Notes under the pieces: generated by a model
Told to the model about the DNA's origin: nothing
Seen by the model: the letters and a program-made list of their open reading frames with translations, nothing else
The model's database searches: none
Assembly (NCBI RefSeq): GCF_050908995.1
Contig: NC_135130.1
Span: 7,371,001 to 7,435,000 of the forward strand
Direction of reading: 5' to 3'
Source: Andrena cerasifolii
Lineage: Eukaryota > Arthropoda > Insecta > Hymenoptera > Andrenidae
DNA length: 64,000 bases
In this document: piece after piece, positions 46,906-58,539 of the stretch
Layout: every line of letters starts with the position of its first letter
Numbering within the stretch: position 1 is the first letter of the stretch
Position numbers and translations under genes: made by a program

Positions 46906-48522
46906 CTCTTAAGTCCCTTAAAAATTCTTAAATCTCGAGAGTAACATAATTTTTTAATTTCCAAGTGTACCATACACACGACTCCACCACCCAATAATTA
47001 CGTCCCTTCATCTTCCTCAAAAAAGCCCCACATCCCGCAGCCGTAGAAAAAAATCTCTTCCCACCATTCCACCAAAACGTTTCACTTTCATTTCTCTTTC
47101 TTCATAACCACCAACGTTTGTGGCTCGGAGGAACAGGTGGTGTTTTAGGTTTCGTGGCGTGTCAGCGAAAGATTCTTGAAAGGAGGCAGGCTTTCAAGAC
47201 ACTCGATTGGAACTCTAGACTAAGAAGGGTCCTATTGGGGTAGGCTAGACCAATTCCTAAGCGTCTCGGCTTTAAATCCAGTCAGATCAGACCGGATAGC
47301 GCCTTTAATCTGGCCGCGCGTCCCAATGAAAGGCTGCTAGAGACACTGCGGGCAAAATAAAAACGTATGACTCTAAAAAGATGCGAAGGCATCCGCTTAA
47401 GCATTCCTGGGATCACGTTGCGACTTTGGGAAATATTTTCGGGGCAATTCGACGGACTGACACGTTCGCGAGCCAGGCGAGGAATAACTAATGAAATCGT
47501 TAGGAAATTTGCAGGATTTCCATTGCAAAAGGAAGAAAAAAATTTTAAAAAATATATCAACTCCTTCATAGCCTTCAAGGAATTTTTAACAACTTGATAA
47601 CAAAATTCCCCTGCATTTGTTTGGAGTTTCAAGTGCATAAAAATTAGGTGGATTACAGAAATTTTTATGCTAATAATTTCTATTTAAAAGAATTTATTTC
47701 CTCTTCATAAATAGTAACAGAATATTAATTTCTCAGATTATTTATTCTACTTGCGAAATATTAAAAAAAAAAATTGAATCAGGGCTCGAATTCTAATTCG
47801 AAAGCAGAAAGATGAAGTTCCCCTGGCGACACTCCGCACAGTGAAGCTTCGCAATATTTAAAAAGAAATCCTCAAATCACGCAAGACATCGCAGGCTACG
47901 CATAAGAAATTACGAAAGTGTCGCGCAGCTTTTCCCGGCGTTAAATTTTGCACTTTATCGAGCAGCAGGGAAGAAACAGGACGCGTTGCGAAACTCGTTA
48001 CAGCATCGCCGTCGTTTCCTGAGAATCCATAAGCGGTTATTGTACAACCTGTGTTCAAAGTACTTTAGTCTACACCTCCTTCGATTTTTGCTCGATACTA
48101 AGAAGCACATTCCACAATGGCTAGTCATCCCGTGTTAGCGCGGTATAATGTGCAGCTAACTCCGGCGAGCCGTGGCTCGCGCGGACAGAAGAGGCAGCCT
48201 TTGCTATTTGCCGTGCAGCCACTTAATATTGTAACATTGTCGAGCGTCCCCGGGGCCTTGAGTTTTCCCTGCGAACAAAAAAAAGAACCGAGAAACTGGA
48301 AGTTCACGCGGCGGACGAGAGACAGTTTCACCTAGAACGTGATTAGACTACAGAAAACTAGCTAGAAGTAAGATCTATCGATAAGCTCTTTTCGTTGCTG
48401 CTCGACTGGCTGTGCTAACCCGACTAGAAGACACTTTTCTTCCAAATTTTTTACCACATTCACATGTTTAAATATTTCTGGTAAAGTGTGCTGTATTTAG
48501 TAAAGTTTTCAAACGGGTAGTT
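46906..48522. other. Stretch without a recognised gene
   Basis: AT-rich sequence with a few moderate GC segments. Frames at 47282-47638 minus and 48117-48335 plus lack recognised domains. Nothing else is supported. Confidence 0.4.
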
Positions 48523-49126
48523 TAGGGTAAACTGCACTAATGCTGGCACTGCACTAATCATTGGCACTCTTGATTAAAAAGCTAATTAAGAAGCACTAGC
48601 TTAGAAAGTACTTTTTTACAATTTCATAGTTCTCTTTCACTGCAACACTGCAAAGCCCAGAAGCTGAGCTGCGCATTTTACATCTGGCAACACCGCAAAG
48701 TGGGGCGAAGGGCTGAGTTTCAGGCGTTTTCTTAAAATTTTGATAAGGGGTAGGTAAGTATATTTTGTCGCTTTTTAACTAATTAATGGATTGAAATACA
48801 GATTTACTAAGTGTTGTAGGTGTTTAATAGTGAATGAAATAGTCTGCTTGAACACTTTAAACTTAGTTTGTCACTATATATGTTTTTCTACATAACCTCA
48901 AATTTTAGGATGCCAATAACTGTACTTTTATGCCTAGTTTTGTTTTTCATTGAATATTTTTAAAATAAAAGGCTTAATGGGTACTTAAGATGTTTTATTT
49001 TAATGCGAAATTCATAATTATTCATAATAACTGAAAACTAAGACCATGTAAAGACTTCGCAAATAAATATAGACATTCCAATTGGGATTTCCATACAAGA
49101 AGCCAATCATTGTACAGTTTACCCTA
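48523..49126. mobile_element. TA-flanked MITE with GGGTAAACTG ends, 604 bp
   Basis: The left end TAGGGTAAACTGCACTAATG pairs with the reverse complement of the right end, TAGGGTAAACTGTACAATGA. TA at both limits suggests a Tc1/mariner-type insertion. The left arm repeats the word TGGCACT. The AT-rich interior has no transposase frame. Ends resemble the 9613-9857 element. Confidence 0.65.
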
Positions 49127-49289
49127 CCTAATTGGAAAATTGATATTCCACGGTCCCAAGTTGAACTTCACTGTATCTTTTTAACACCCCTTTCAACCCC
49201 TTCACAATTCTACACCCCAAATCCTGAGCTCACTTGCACCCTTTACTGTTTTCACACCACAACAAATCCAGAACCCACAAGACTTATCC

Positions 49290-49900
49290 ATCCAAACAGC
49301 CTTCCTCCGCTGCCCCCTCCCGATTTTCTGATCAGCGCGTCCCAAGTCCCCCACGGGCCCCGAGGGTCATGTCTGTCCGCGTTCGAGGAGGGTAACAACC
49401 CGTGAATAAGTAAGTAAAGAGACCAAGGAAAGTCCATGAAACGGGGGTTAACAAACGCCCGTGAAGCTTCCCCGGCCTGGACCAGGACCATTAGTGCGCC
49501 TATACGCCGTCCGTGAACGGTTTCTCGGAAAGGGCCCAGGGAACGGGGCCTCGAGAAGGCGAGGAGGGAGCAACGAGGCGCGCAGCGCAGAGATGGACAG
49601 AGAGGGCCGCTGGCCAGTTACATTCGAATAGGTTGGACCGTTTGTTCATCGGGGCCCGGCGTAGGGGTCGGCGCTTGGAGTCTAGTCTGGGCCAGCCTTT
49701 AATCTGCCCGCATCCGCGGGCGAGCCTCGACCCTGCCACGTTGCACTTACAGTAGGAACCGTCACGGCGGAAGAAGGCTGATGCGGGCACGGAACGAGCT
49801 GGCAGATAGCCTCCCCCTTGGGACGGTCGCGAGATGAACTTTTCCAGGGGGTGAATCGGCTTGGATGCGCGGGGTGTTTCTTCACCCCTTGCTTCTTGCG
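49290..49900. other. GC-rich island
   Basis: A frame at 49500-49910 on the minus strand (136 codons) and one at 49513-49755 on the plus strand overlap almost fully, so at most one could be real. Neither shows a recognised domain. Composition is like the other islands in the window. Confidence 0.35.
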
Positions 49901-52900
49901 TGGGACTCACTGGGGGCGCGAATTACGCGTGTTCTTGATACTAGTGCAGGCGAAGTTATTTGGTTGTATTGAAAAGGAAAGAGAGAGGGGGAACTCGTAA
50001 TAGGTTGACAGTTTGAGGAAAACACTGTCAGGAAAGTTAGGCTTATACTGATTCTTCTTTTGAACAAATTTAATATTATAATTATAAAAGAAATTGTTAT
50101 TTACACGGTGGCTACTGTGGGGGTCTTCAGTGACCACTATTTCTTCTTTAAAACTGTTACAGTAAATAAACCCTTAGCTTTGTAAATGAGAAGCATGAAA
50201 TGTGCTTATTTCTAATTAGATAAGCAATTCATTAAGGGGTTATGTCTAGTCAGCTGGCGAATAAGAACGCGATTTTCGGGGATTTTTTGTGGGATGTCTA
50301 CTGTATATTTTTTTACAACTACTCGCTTATTTTAACAGTACATGTATGCAGCAACTCTCAGTAATTTTGTTACAGATAAAAATATTTAAAAAAAGAACGA
50401 ATAACAGCCATTCTCGGGGAGTAGCATTTCTCCCTTTTAAAATAATTATTTTAGCAAGGGAAATTCACATTGGTCATTGAATTTTTTAAATTATAGGTGC
50501 TCCTTTTCTCATATTTATGTTTATAAAATCGCTGGTAAAGTGAGGTCAAGGTTTAAAGAACCTAGGTGATCTTTAAACGCGATGCGCGCGCACCACGCAG
50601 TCCGTATCTTGGTTTTTAACTCGTATCGCGGTTTTTAAAATCCTCCGTATTTGTGTTCTAAATTGTGACTTCGATATAGGCCGCTCCTTCCTTTACTTTG
50701 AAGCACGCTATTTATTTATTATATTCGATAGATTAGATTTTTCGGAGCCCGCGCGACCGTGATGGTTAATACTGTAAATAGCAAAGTTTGCCTTCTGGGT
50801 GTGCAAACCAAATAACGATTTCAGATCTGAGTCGTAACGATAAATTGCAGCAAACAGTATCCTACGAGTGTTCTATGGAAAGGAGATTATAAATTACATT
50901 AGAAGGAAGAACTATTCACATGGACACATAATAAATTTAAATATTTCGTTAAAACATAAAATATTACAGCTCAAACTCTTTGCATACCAAAGCAATTCTA
51001 TTTTTATCATTTACTTCTGGATCGTCTTAATTAATTGAATTCAATGCTAGAGGCATTAATCGGACTTACTCACAGAGATAATCTTTCTTAAATAAATCGA
51101 GTAATATTATAATAATATTGTTTTTTCTGCTGCAATAAATTTTAAATAAATCTACAGTGTTTATGGGGTAAAAATAATTATGCTCCAGTAAAGGAAGGGA
51201 ATAGATTAATTGAAGGGAAACGGAATTTTCACCACCATGATGTTGAACGTGATACTCTGCAGACCATGAGAACCAGAAATCAATAGAAACCACCCTACCC
51301 GCATATTAACGAATGCATTGAACCTTGAATCGATGATATGATAGATGCACCACGAGGCACACAGGCGTATCTTATCGAATCTATTAATAATGTGCGCTTT
51401 GTTCGTCCCAACGGTTCCTATTAAATGCCCACATTGTTAGTCCACCCCATATTGTGCTCTGCCCCATGCATCATTGAATTACTTCATTCGGTAGATTTCT
51501 GAATCATATTGCACTAAACTCTACGTGGAATCTAATCTTCTATTTACAATTGGGGCATTTAATGAACGGTTTGACTATGGTACACAGGGGCTTTCTCTGA
51601 AATGAAACGTCAAAAGCTGCAAGCACATTCTATTCCTTTCAGTGATAAAGACGTAGGAAGACACACTTCATAATTACAATTTTTATTAATATTTTTTCAA
51701 AAAGGAATATGTTTGGCGACTCATCAGAATCGAAGCTTGCATTCTTATATTTATCGTTCGCCCAACGATTAGAAGCCAAACCAGGTACCTACTACATTTT
51801 TTCATCGTTGCAATATGTGAAACAGGTTGCAGAAGGCAAGATTCGTACCACAAATGACGCGAGAAATTTTTTTTAAAAATAAGTAGGTATTCGTGAAACC
51901 TATGAAGTTTAATATAGAATATTAAAAGGATGTTGGGTCAGGTAGTAGTCACACAATTATACCTCGCTATTCACCCGTTCATACGCATCCTCGTTACTAA
52001 TCACACTCCTTATTCCCAGGAGTAAACATTAGAACGAACGATCCCCTCAGAAAAATGTAAGCCAGACAAATACTAGGCAAGATAGCAGATAAAAATAGTA
52101 GGTACCCAAGAGAGGCAAAAGTACCGAACGAACACAATAAAAGCCTATCCCCTTGAAAAAAAGGAACGCGGCTTTCCCACCGCCAACCAACTGCACAATC
52201 CAAAAAGCTCTTGCAATTGCTGCTAAAACCCAAAAGTCAATACACACCTTCCAAATCAATACATTCTTTTTGGGAATTTTTTCTAAGGAAACTATAGGTG
52301 CAATCTTTTCAAAATTTTCAGACTACGTTATTACGTACTTCAAGAAGTGAACAAATATTTTTTAAATAAAACTACCGGGCGTATGTGATTCCAAATGGCG
52401 CAAGTGTTTCGGAGCGACCTCGTTGCGGAAGTTGTTCAACCGCGTGCAGTCTAGGGTTCGTTGTAGTGGCCTGAGACTAAACAACCAAACAGTTTTGTAT
52501 TTCCAATAAAATTACGCTACGGATGAACCTAAATCTGCATTGAGAAATGCAAAATTAAGATAGCGCTGAGTGTTTGAAAAAGTAGTTGTCCTTTTCGCTT
52601 AAAAAATTTCACGTTACTTGTGCAATAAGAATTAATAAATTCAATAGCAGTGTTCCGAATTGAGGCTCATTACAGTAGGCTGCCCCCTTAAGGTCGAGGG
52701 GGGAAAGGAAACCGCATATCGGTGGGGGGGAAAAGCGTTTCACGTAGGAGATAAGCGAGATTTTGGGCCGGTTTCGTTCGCCGGGAGAGACGCGGTGTGC
52801 CACTGTGGCCAGCCAGCACAGAGGGGCAGAGGAACACGCCTTGCATGAAGAACACTTGTGTCACTGGCAGGAATGTGAAATCCAGACACGGCACCGAGCA

Positions 52901-53150
52901 TTCGACTACGCGCGGGTTCGACTGGCGTTCTGGATGTCCGTTAGTCGCTCGCTGCTGGGACAAAAACCGTTTCATCCACGATTAGAAATTACACATTACG
53001 TCGCGACCAAGCTGCGCGCGAATGCTGAACAGCAATCCCCTGGACTGGGGGGCGGGTCGGCTTAAACTTGGTGGCGACTGAGAGCTGCAGTAGGTCTGTT
53101 TTTTTTTAAGCCTGCATTTGTTGCAATTTTCTTATAATTATTCTAAGTAT
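49901..53150. other. AT-rich stretch without a recognised gene
   Basis: Long AT-rich region. A GC-moderate segment at 52640-53060 carries frames on both strands with no recognised domain. No element ends, RNA genes or tandem arrays were noticed. Confidence 0.4.
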
Positions 53151-53159
53151 TCGTGATCA

Positions 53160-53605
53160 GAATTGAAGGGTTCTTGTAGAAAAGACTGTAAGTGCCAAAA
53201 GTCAAAGTCCATACTATAGTACAGTGGTGACGAACCTATAGTCCGCGGGACAGACACTGACCCACGAAGGCTTTTTAAATGACCCACGCGTTGATTTTTA
53301 TAAACCTATGTTTTATGTTATAAAAGAGAGAACAGACAATCGAAAATATTAAAAAATTAAAGTATAAGAAATTTTTCTGTTAACAAATTTTCGGTGTTTC
53401 CAAAATTTTGGTACCCTTTTTAACAACCCCCCCGTAACCCTGACCTAACCCAAACGTAACCCCTCCCCCTCCCCCGAAAAAGGTTCGCCATCACTGCTAT
53501 AGTATTAGCATTGCCACGTTGAACATTTTCTGATAAAAAATTTGTTTTTTTTTTTTAATTTTGGCACTTACAGTGTTTTCTACAAGCAGTGTTTTCTTCA
53601 ATTGT
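53160..53605. mobile_element. Palindromic element interrupted by a hAT-type MITE
   Basis: The outer segments are inverted copies: CTTGTAGAAAAGACTGTAAG then TGCCAAAA on the left (53173-53200), and the complementary TTTTGGCACTTACAGTGTTT then TCTACAAG on the right (about 53559-53586). AATTGAAG extends the pairing outward. The 53222-53496 element lies between them with its own target duplication, so the palindrome is the older insertion. Limits and superfamily are uncertain. Confidence 0.55.
53222..53496. mobile_element. hAT-type MITE, 275 bp
   Basis: Ends CAGTGGTGACGAACC and, reverse-complemented, CAGTGATGGCGAACC form terminal inverted repeats. A perfect 8-bp target duplication CTATAGTA flanks it at 53214-53221 and 53497-53504. 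The non-coding interior ends with C-rich runs near 53425-53475. The CAGTGGTGGCGAACC-like terminus is of the kind seen in many animal hAT elements. Confidence 0.9.
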
Positions 53606-54024
53606 GTTCGACACAATTTTACTATTGATTCCTGATTGCTTTTCCCCAGTTCGGTCGTGATTTTCACGGTAGTAGTGGTTTTTATTTATTTATACGAAGA
53701 TACTTATTTATTCCTCTGTTAAAAGATCCATCTTAGCTGTCTGTTGCTGCTCCTGTACCCCGCTTTAATTCATATCCAAGTTTAGGAACGTTCTGGGTGC
53801 ATTTCTATGAAGCAGTCACGAACGACGGATACAAAATCTCTCTCTCTTATCTCGTGTTTGTTACTGAAAAATTCTCTATCTACAATATTGTAGATAGAGA
53901 AACTTGGTTTTGGGACCCTTCGCCTGAGACACTTCCCTGGATCTCGACTGACGTTGTAGATAAATTCACTCGGTAGAGATAGTCTTGCCGCAGAAAAACT
54001 TAAAATATTCGAGCGACTTTTTAC
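53606..54024. other. Stretch without a recognised gene
   Basis: AT-rich spacer. A short hairpin TTCTCTATCTACAATATTGT followed by its mirror TAGATAGAGAA occurs at about 53871-53901. No gene was seen. Confidence 0.4.
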
Positions 54025-54430
54025 CAGTGACGGATTTAACGGCCAATCGATGAGCAGTTGTTCGCCTGGGCCCTGCGCGGAAGGCCCCTAGGGCCTCATC
54101 TTAAAAAAAATTATGATTTCATCCAAACACTATATTTTTTCTCTGTACTTTCTGTGTATTGATCAGAAGCTATCGACTCATGTACTTCTTAGTTGTATAC
54201 GATATTATAAGCGGGTGGTTAAATATTAACGATTTTCAAAGTCTCTGCGAAGATATTGCCCCGCCCAGGGCCCCATCTTCAAAACAAAAAAATATGATTT
54301 CATCCAAACACTATAATTTCTTTTTCTGTACAACGCTTAGCTCATTTTAAAAAACTATCTCTTCATTTCCCCAAAAATGGCCCCCGCAGGAGGTTCGCCA
54401 CCTGGGCCTTTTCCCTTAAATCCGCCACCG
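54025..54430. mobile_element. hAT-type element, CAGTGACGGATTTAA ends, 406 bp
   Basis: Starts CAGTGACGGATTTAACGG. The reverse complement of the end is CGGTGGCGGATTTAAGGG. No 8-bp duplication is left. Inside, a segment of about 57 bp (around 54091-54147) is repeated at about 54270-54328, sharing ATGATTTCATCCAAACACTA, so the element carries an internal direct duplication. A GTTCGCCTGGGCCC word near the left resembles 61612, a possible fragment of the same family. Confidence 0.6.
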
Positions 54431-55290
54431 CGTTGTTTTCCATTTTCTTCCTCGCCTGTTCAACTAAAAAATTTCGATTCTCCTCTCCGTTCAGAATTTT
54501 TGTTCCCTCTCCCGTATTCATCCGAATTTCCATCTCGAACCGCTAAGTAGAATGTTGCATTAACTAGAGGCGCAAGTTCCTCGGTCGCCCATCGATCATT
54601 CGTCCATTGAAACGTTCTCGGGGACATGTCTGATCTACTTTGTTGCTGCGTATCGCGAGAAACCATGGCTTAATCGTTATCAATGGGCACGGTCGTCTGT
54701 CACGATCGATAAGCCGCGCCGCTCCGACGGGAAGAAAAAGACAGCGGAGGGTGGGATACGATGATTTATGCACGGCGACAGCGAGAAGGGAGCAAAGCCA
54801 GGCAATTATTGGCGCCGGCGCCTGGTCATTATCATTACGAGCATGATACTGCCTCGTGGCGTCGAACACGCTATCATTCCGTTGCAGCGATCATTGCATA
54901 AGGGACTATCGTTTGTTGTTAATTAATGCACGCCGCTGTCGTGTCCTTCCTTTCTCGATTCCAGCGAATCGAAGGTGAAGCTTGCGTGAGCAGTTCCCTG
55001 GTTGCATTCTTCGCTCGAGGATAAAGTTGATAGATCGAGTAGATATAAGATATGCGTTCCTTTATGCGCCGAGTCAGCCCCGATTTTCCTCTCAGAGTCG
55101 AATTGGGTTTCGAGGAACGGGCAACCGATGAGTATTGACGTTTCATGAGTTTCAACACTTGTTCCCCTCTCTGTGGGAAAGCATAAATTTCGTTAGAAGC
55201 TAAGTGAGCTTTGTGCAATTTATTTAAAATCCTCCATGGGGAACTTTATTATCTTTATTTTGCATAATTCGTAGAGGAAGTGTGGTATAT
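54431..55290. other. Stretch without a recognised gene
   Basis: Moderate composition with short frames on both strands and no recognisable domain or repeat structure. Confidence 0.4.
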
Positions 55291-55295
55291 TTGGG

Positions 55296-55793
55296 TATGC
55301 AACTCATTTAGAGTATGCATCCATTACGTGGTCTCCAGATACAATTAAACACAATACTCAACTGGAAGGGGTGCAACATAGGTTTCTAAGGTTTGCAGAA
55401 TAAAAATTACACATTCGCAGGCCTGTCTGGGATCGTGATTTTGCATGGATACTTGTTGAACTTAATATAACAACGCTTTCTGCGCGCAGAACTGTAACGG
55501 ACGTGACCTTTCTTTTTAAGATCGTAAAGAGTGAAATTAATTGTTCTGCGCTACTGGAACTCATTTCGTGTACCGCAAATTCAAATCTAAATATGGGTCA
55601 GTTGATCCAATGAATCGCTTAATGTTCAGCGCTAGCTCCTATGTAGACTACGTCGACTTCTTTTCCGGTAGGAGTTCCTCTTTCAGTTGGAAGCTCTTCA
55701 GACTATGGTGTCAGGAAAATCCTATCACGTCGTTGTAACTGTGCTTTTTACTGGGCAATGCCCGTTTAATTTTCAATAATAATAATAATAATA
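55296..55793 (+). pseudogene. LINE (non-LTR retrotransposon) relic, C-terminal end and 3' tail
   Basis: From 55296 the plus strand reads YATHLEYASITWSPD, then LEGVQHRFLRFA. These are the conserved segments just downstream of the reverse-transcriptase core in Jockey/CR1/I-type elements (compare LEYAS..W.P and LE.VQ.RF.R). A TAA stop interrupts at 55401-55403. The frame resumes with LSARRTVTDVTFLFKIVKSEINCSALLELI, also typical of these proteins. It then shifts frame near 55560, continuing as YRKFKSKYGSVDPMNRLM in another register and stopping at 55736-55738. The 3' end has a GGGCAATGCCCG hairpin word and an (AAT)n tail at 55775-55793. The element is 5'-truncated and inactive. Confidence 0.8.
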
Positions 55794-56828
55794 TTCGGAA
55801 TACTGTTGGTTATTTGGAATACCGAAGCATCTAATAAACTACTAACGCTATTTAATTTCTAACGCCGCAGGTAATAGGGCCTAATGACCTGTTAACTAAT
55901 GACATTTGTCGACGAACCGACATGTTGACATTTTCGACTTAATCTGCAGAATAAGAGAACGTCGATCTGCAAAACTTTTGTCAGAAAGTATTCAATCGTT
56001 CCAATCATGGTTAAAGGATGTCAAAGCTTCAGAGTTAAACAGTTGATTTACTCATTTGCACGTTTCTTCTATGGTTCTGTGTCAGTTTTGCGATAATTTC
56101 GAGAATACAAAGTCTCGCATGAAATTTTAGGTTTCAATGCCATGCTGCTAATCTGAAATACCAATGGTGAGGGTAATTTGGAATATTTCAAAGCTTAGCG
56201 ATGCTTCTGTTTCACGCGCCGGTGTTCCCGGTATTACAATTTACCTGCACCTTAACGAAATCGATACTTGCTGTCATTTTTCATTTAGGCCAAAGTTTTA
56301 GTTACTTTTTGTTTTTTATTATTACTGAGAGTTTGAAATATGAAAGTTTATTAGTTTCCCTTTGATATTATGCAGTTTTGTTTATTCCCACCCTCTGCCC
56401 TAATTTTCAAATCGTCTTAAAGAAATTGATATTCCAAAAATGTATACTGCATTTCCTTTAATAGTGGCATTGTTTTGTGATATTCCCTGCTTCCCCTTGC
56501 CCTTCTTATGAGGGTAGTCGACCACCGCTTAAAGATTTCGAAGAATTACATTCCGAATTCGATAAAACTGTTCTAGGTTGTAGCTTGGCCGCAACGGTGT
56601 TCCCCAATTTTTACAAACAACACCGCTGTGACATCGTATCGAGCGCTCCTTTATCGAGGGGGAGCGGATGCAGTTATCGCCGCGGGCCCGGATAGCGCGG
56701 CAGTATTTGATAGATTTAGTTACGGTAGATCGTTAAAAGGATGTGGTTGTTTAATATCCCTTTCTCTCGCCGCATTCACCAACTGCTTTTCAGAACAGAG
56801 TCGCCCGTATTCGAAATTAAGGGCTCAC
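55794..56828. other. AT-rich stretch without a recognised gene
   Basis: I see no supported feature here beyond short chance frames. Confidence 0.4.
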
Positions 56829-57160
56829 GAGGGAAGATCCCGCACCCGGAAATTCAAAAAAATCTGAAACTTAATGAGTATGTAGAGGATTTCCTCCTGA
56901 TTAAAAGGCAATTTTTGTTTGCTGCCCCAAATTCACTTTAAGGGGGTGTAATTGACCGCTGAAAATCTGGTTATTTTCCGATTCTATTTTGTAACTCGCA
57001 ATCTGTAAGAGATAGAAAAAAAGTTTCAAGACAAAAGTTGCTTCTTTTAATTAGGAGTATCATTTGGTAATTTGCAGATCTTATAGTTTGCGAGTTATAA
57101 CGCAAAATCGGAAAATAGCCGGAATTTAAGGGGTCAATTTTCGCATAAAATGTTAACTTC
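56829..57160. mobile_element. Short palindromic MITE-like repeat
   Basis: GAGGGAAGATCCC at the left matches the fragment at 41.73 kb. Within it, about 56957-57005 (GGTTATTTTCCGATTCTATT, TAACTCGCAA) pairs with about 57085-57140 (TTGCGAGTTATAACGC, AATCGGAAAATAGCC), giving a hairpin of about 50-bp arms. TTAAGGGGGTG on the left and the TTAAGGGGTC word on the right recall the TTAAGGGG family. It is non-coding. Confidence 0.5.
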
Positions 57161-57264
57161 TTAATAGAAACCCTTGCGATCTTTATAAATAATGCAGATT
57201 CGTGGACTGAGAGGATATATTTCTTCTAAAATCTTAGAGACCTATAAATATTTCGTGCCTACCC

Positions 57265-58004
57265 TTAAGGGGCTGTTCCGGTCTAGACCCCATCAAAATA
57301 GGTGATGTTTAGGAATTAATTAAAGGACAACCACTACATATAATTTAATGGGAATTTTTGCACTGTATTAAGGATGTCTTAAGTTATAGAAATATATTTT
57401 TTGTTTTATAATTAATCATTGTAGACGGCACTGAGGAGTCGTTAAAGTCGAGGCGTGGAAAAATTCATCCAAACCGATGGGACCTGTATCTCCAAAAGTT
57501 ATTATCCGATTCGACTGAAACTTCTTTCATTTTGCAGAATACATTTCTGGCTAGGGGAGAAACCAGTAAAATTTAAAAAAATTGAAAATTTATAATTTTT
57601 AAAGGCGTTGAAAGGACGAAAAATATGGGAAAAAGTGATTTCAAACTTCAAAGGTCAAGATTTTCTAAAAAAATAACATTTTTGTAATTTTTACTGGTTT
57701 CCCCCCTAGCCAGAAGTATATTCTTCAAAATAAAAAAAGTTTCAGTCGAATCGGATGATAACTTTAGAAGATACAGGTTCCACCGATTTTGAGAACACTG
57801 TTTCGAGAAAAACGCGTTTAAAGTTTTACCTGAGTGCCGAGTGGCAGGGTGTTACCTATGCATTTGCCGCTACTCAAATGCCTATAACTTCGGGAATTTT
57901 ACGAATTTCAACAAATCCTTTTAAACGCGTATTCCTAAAAGGTTGAACATTCGAAAAATGAAATAAAAAAAAAATTCGATTTTTACACCGGAACCTCCCC
58001 TTAA
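57265..58004. mobile_element. TTAA-flanked foldback MITE, 740 bp
   Basis: Ends TTAAGGGGCTGTTCCGGT and, reverse-complemented, TTAAGGGGAGGTTCCGGT. TTAA at both limits is the target of piggyBac-type transposons. The inner arms also pair: CTCCAAAAGTTATTATCCGA and ACATTTCTGGCTAGGGGAGA on the left correspond to TCGGATGATAACTTTAGAAG and CCCCCTAGCCAGAAGTATA on the right. The centre is about 57560-57690. No transposase is encoded. Confidence 0.75.
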
Positions 58005-58010
58005 GCTGCC

Positions 58011-58047
58011 TATATATAAGCAACTCCTCGCCGAGAATATTCATCAA
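58011..58047 (+). promoter_or_regulatory. Possible TATA-type core promoter
   Basis: TATATATAAG at 58011-58020 is followed about 30 bp downstream by TCATCAATCACTC, which contains an insect initiator-like TCA motif at 58041-58047. The spacing suits a TATA promoter. It begins 7 bp beyond the TTAA foldback element. There is no experimental or comparative support. Confidence 0.25.
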
Positions 58048-58097
58048 TCACTCGCTAAGAAGCACCCTAAAAATTAACAACCCTGAGAAATCCGAAG

Positions 58098-58226
58098 ATG
58101 TCCTTGTTAACGTGGGATCCTCTGTCCCAGGTAGAGCCACGCGCAGCAGGACACTTCCTTCTGGCGATCGCGAGGCATCAGAAACAACTAGGAGGCAGAG
58201 AGAGGCATGACCGCGACCTGCAGTAA
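58098..58226 (+). CDS. Possible small ORF (42 codons) behind the TATA-like site
   Basis: ATG at 58098 lies about 52 bp after the initiator-like site. It opens a 42-codon frame starting MSLLTWDPLSQ and ending at TAA 58224-58226. A CAG/GTAGAG at about 58128-58136 could be a splice donor after codon 11, which would make this the first exon of a spliced gene rather than a complete ORF. I recognise no similarity and no signal peptide. The combination of TATA, initiator, ATG and donor is suggestive, but each element is short and could be chance. Confidence 0.15.
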   Translation: MSLLTWDPLSQVEPRAAGHFLLAIARHQKQLGGRERHDRDLQ

Positions 58227-58539
58227 ATTCGGTGGTAAGTCAAAGATCCGTTGGTTAAATGGTGTCCAAAAGAGGACGGAGGCCAACGAGCCTCCCATTG
58301 CACGGTTTATTGTCGGTCAGCAACCCTTGAGGCTGCTGAACCGACGGCAGAAGCAATCTTCGGTGTTTCTAGGGGTTTCGGGACACAAGTATACAGGGTG
58401 TAGAAAAAAAGAGACAAAAGGCTACGATCTTAACGAACGTAGGTTGAAAGATCATTTCCCTTCGGAAATATGAAATATTTTCATGTTGGCATATCACTAG
58501 GAATATTATTATACTATAACTTACTTGAATATTTATAAT

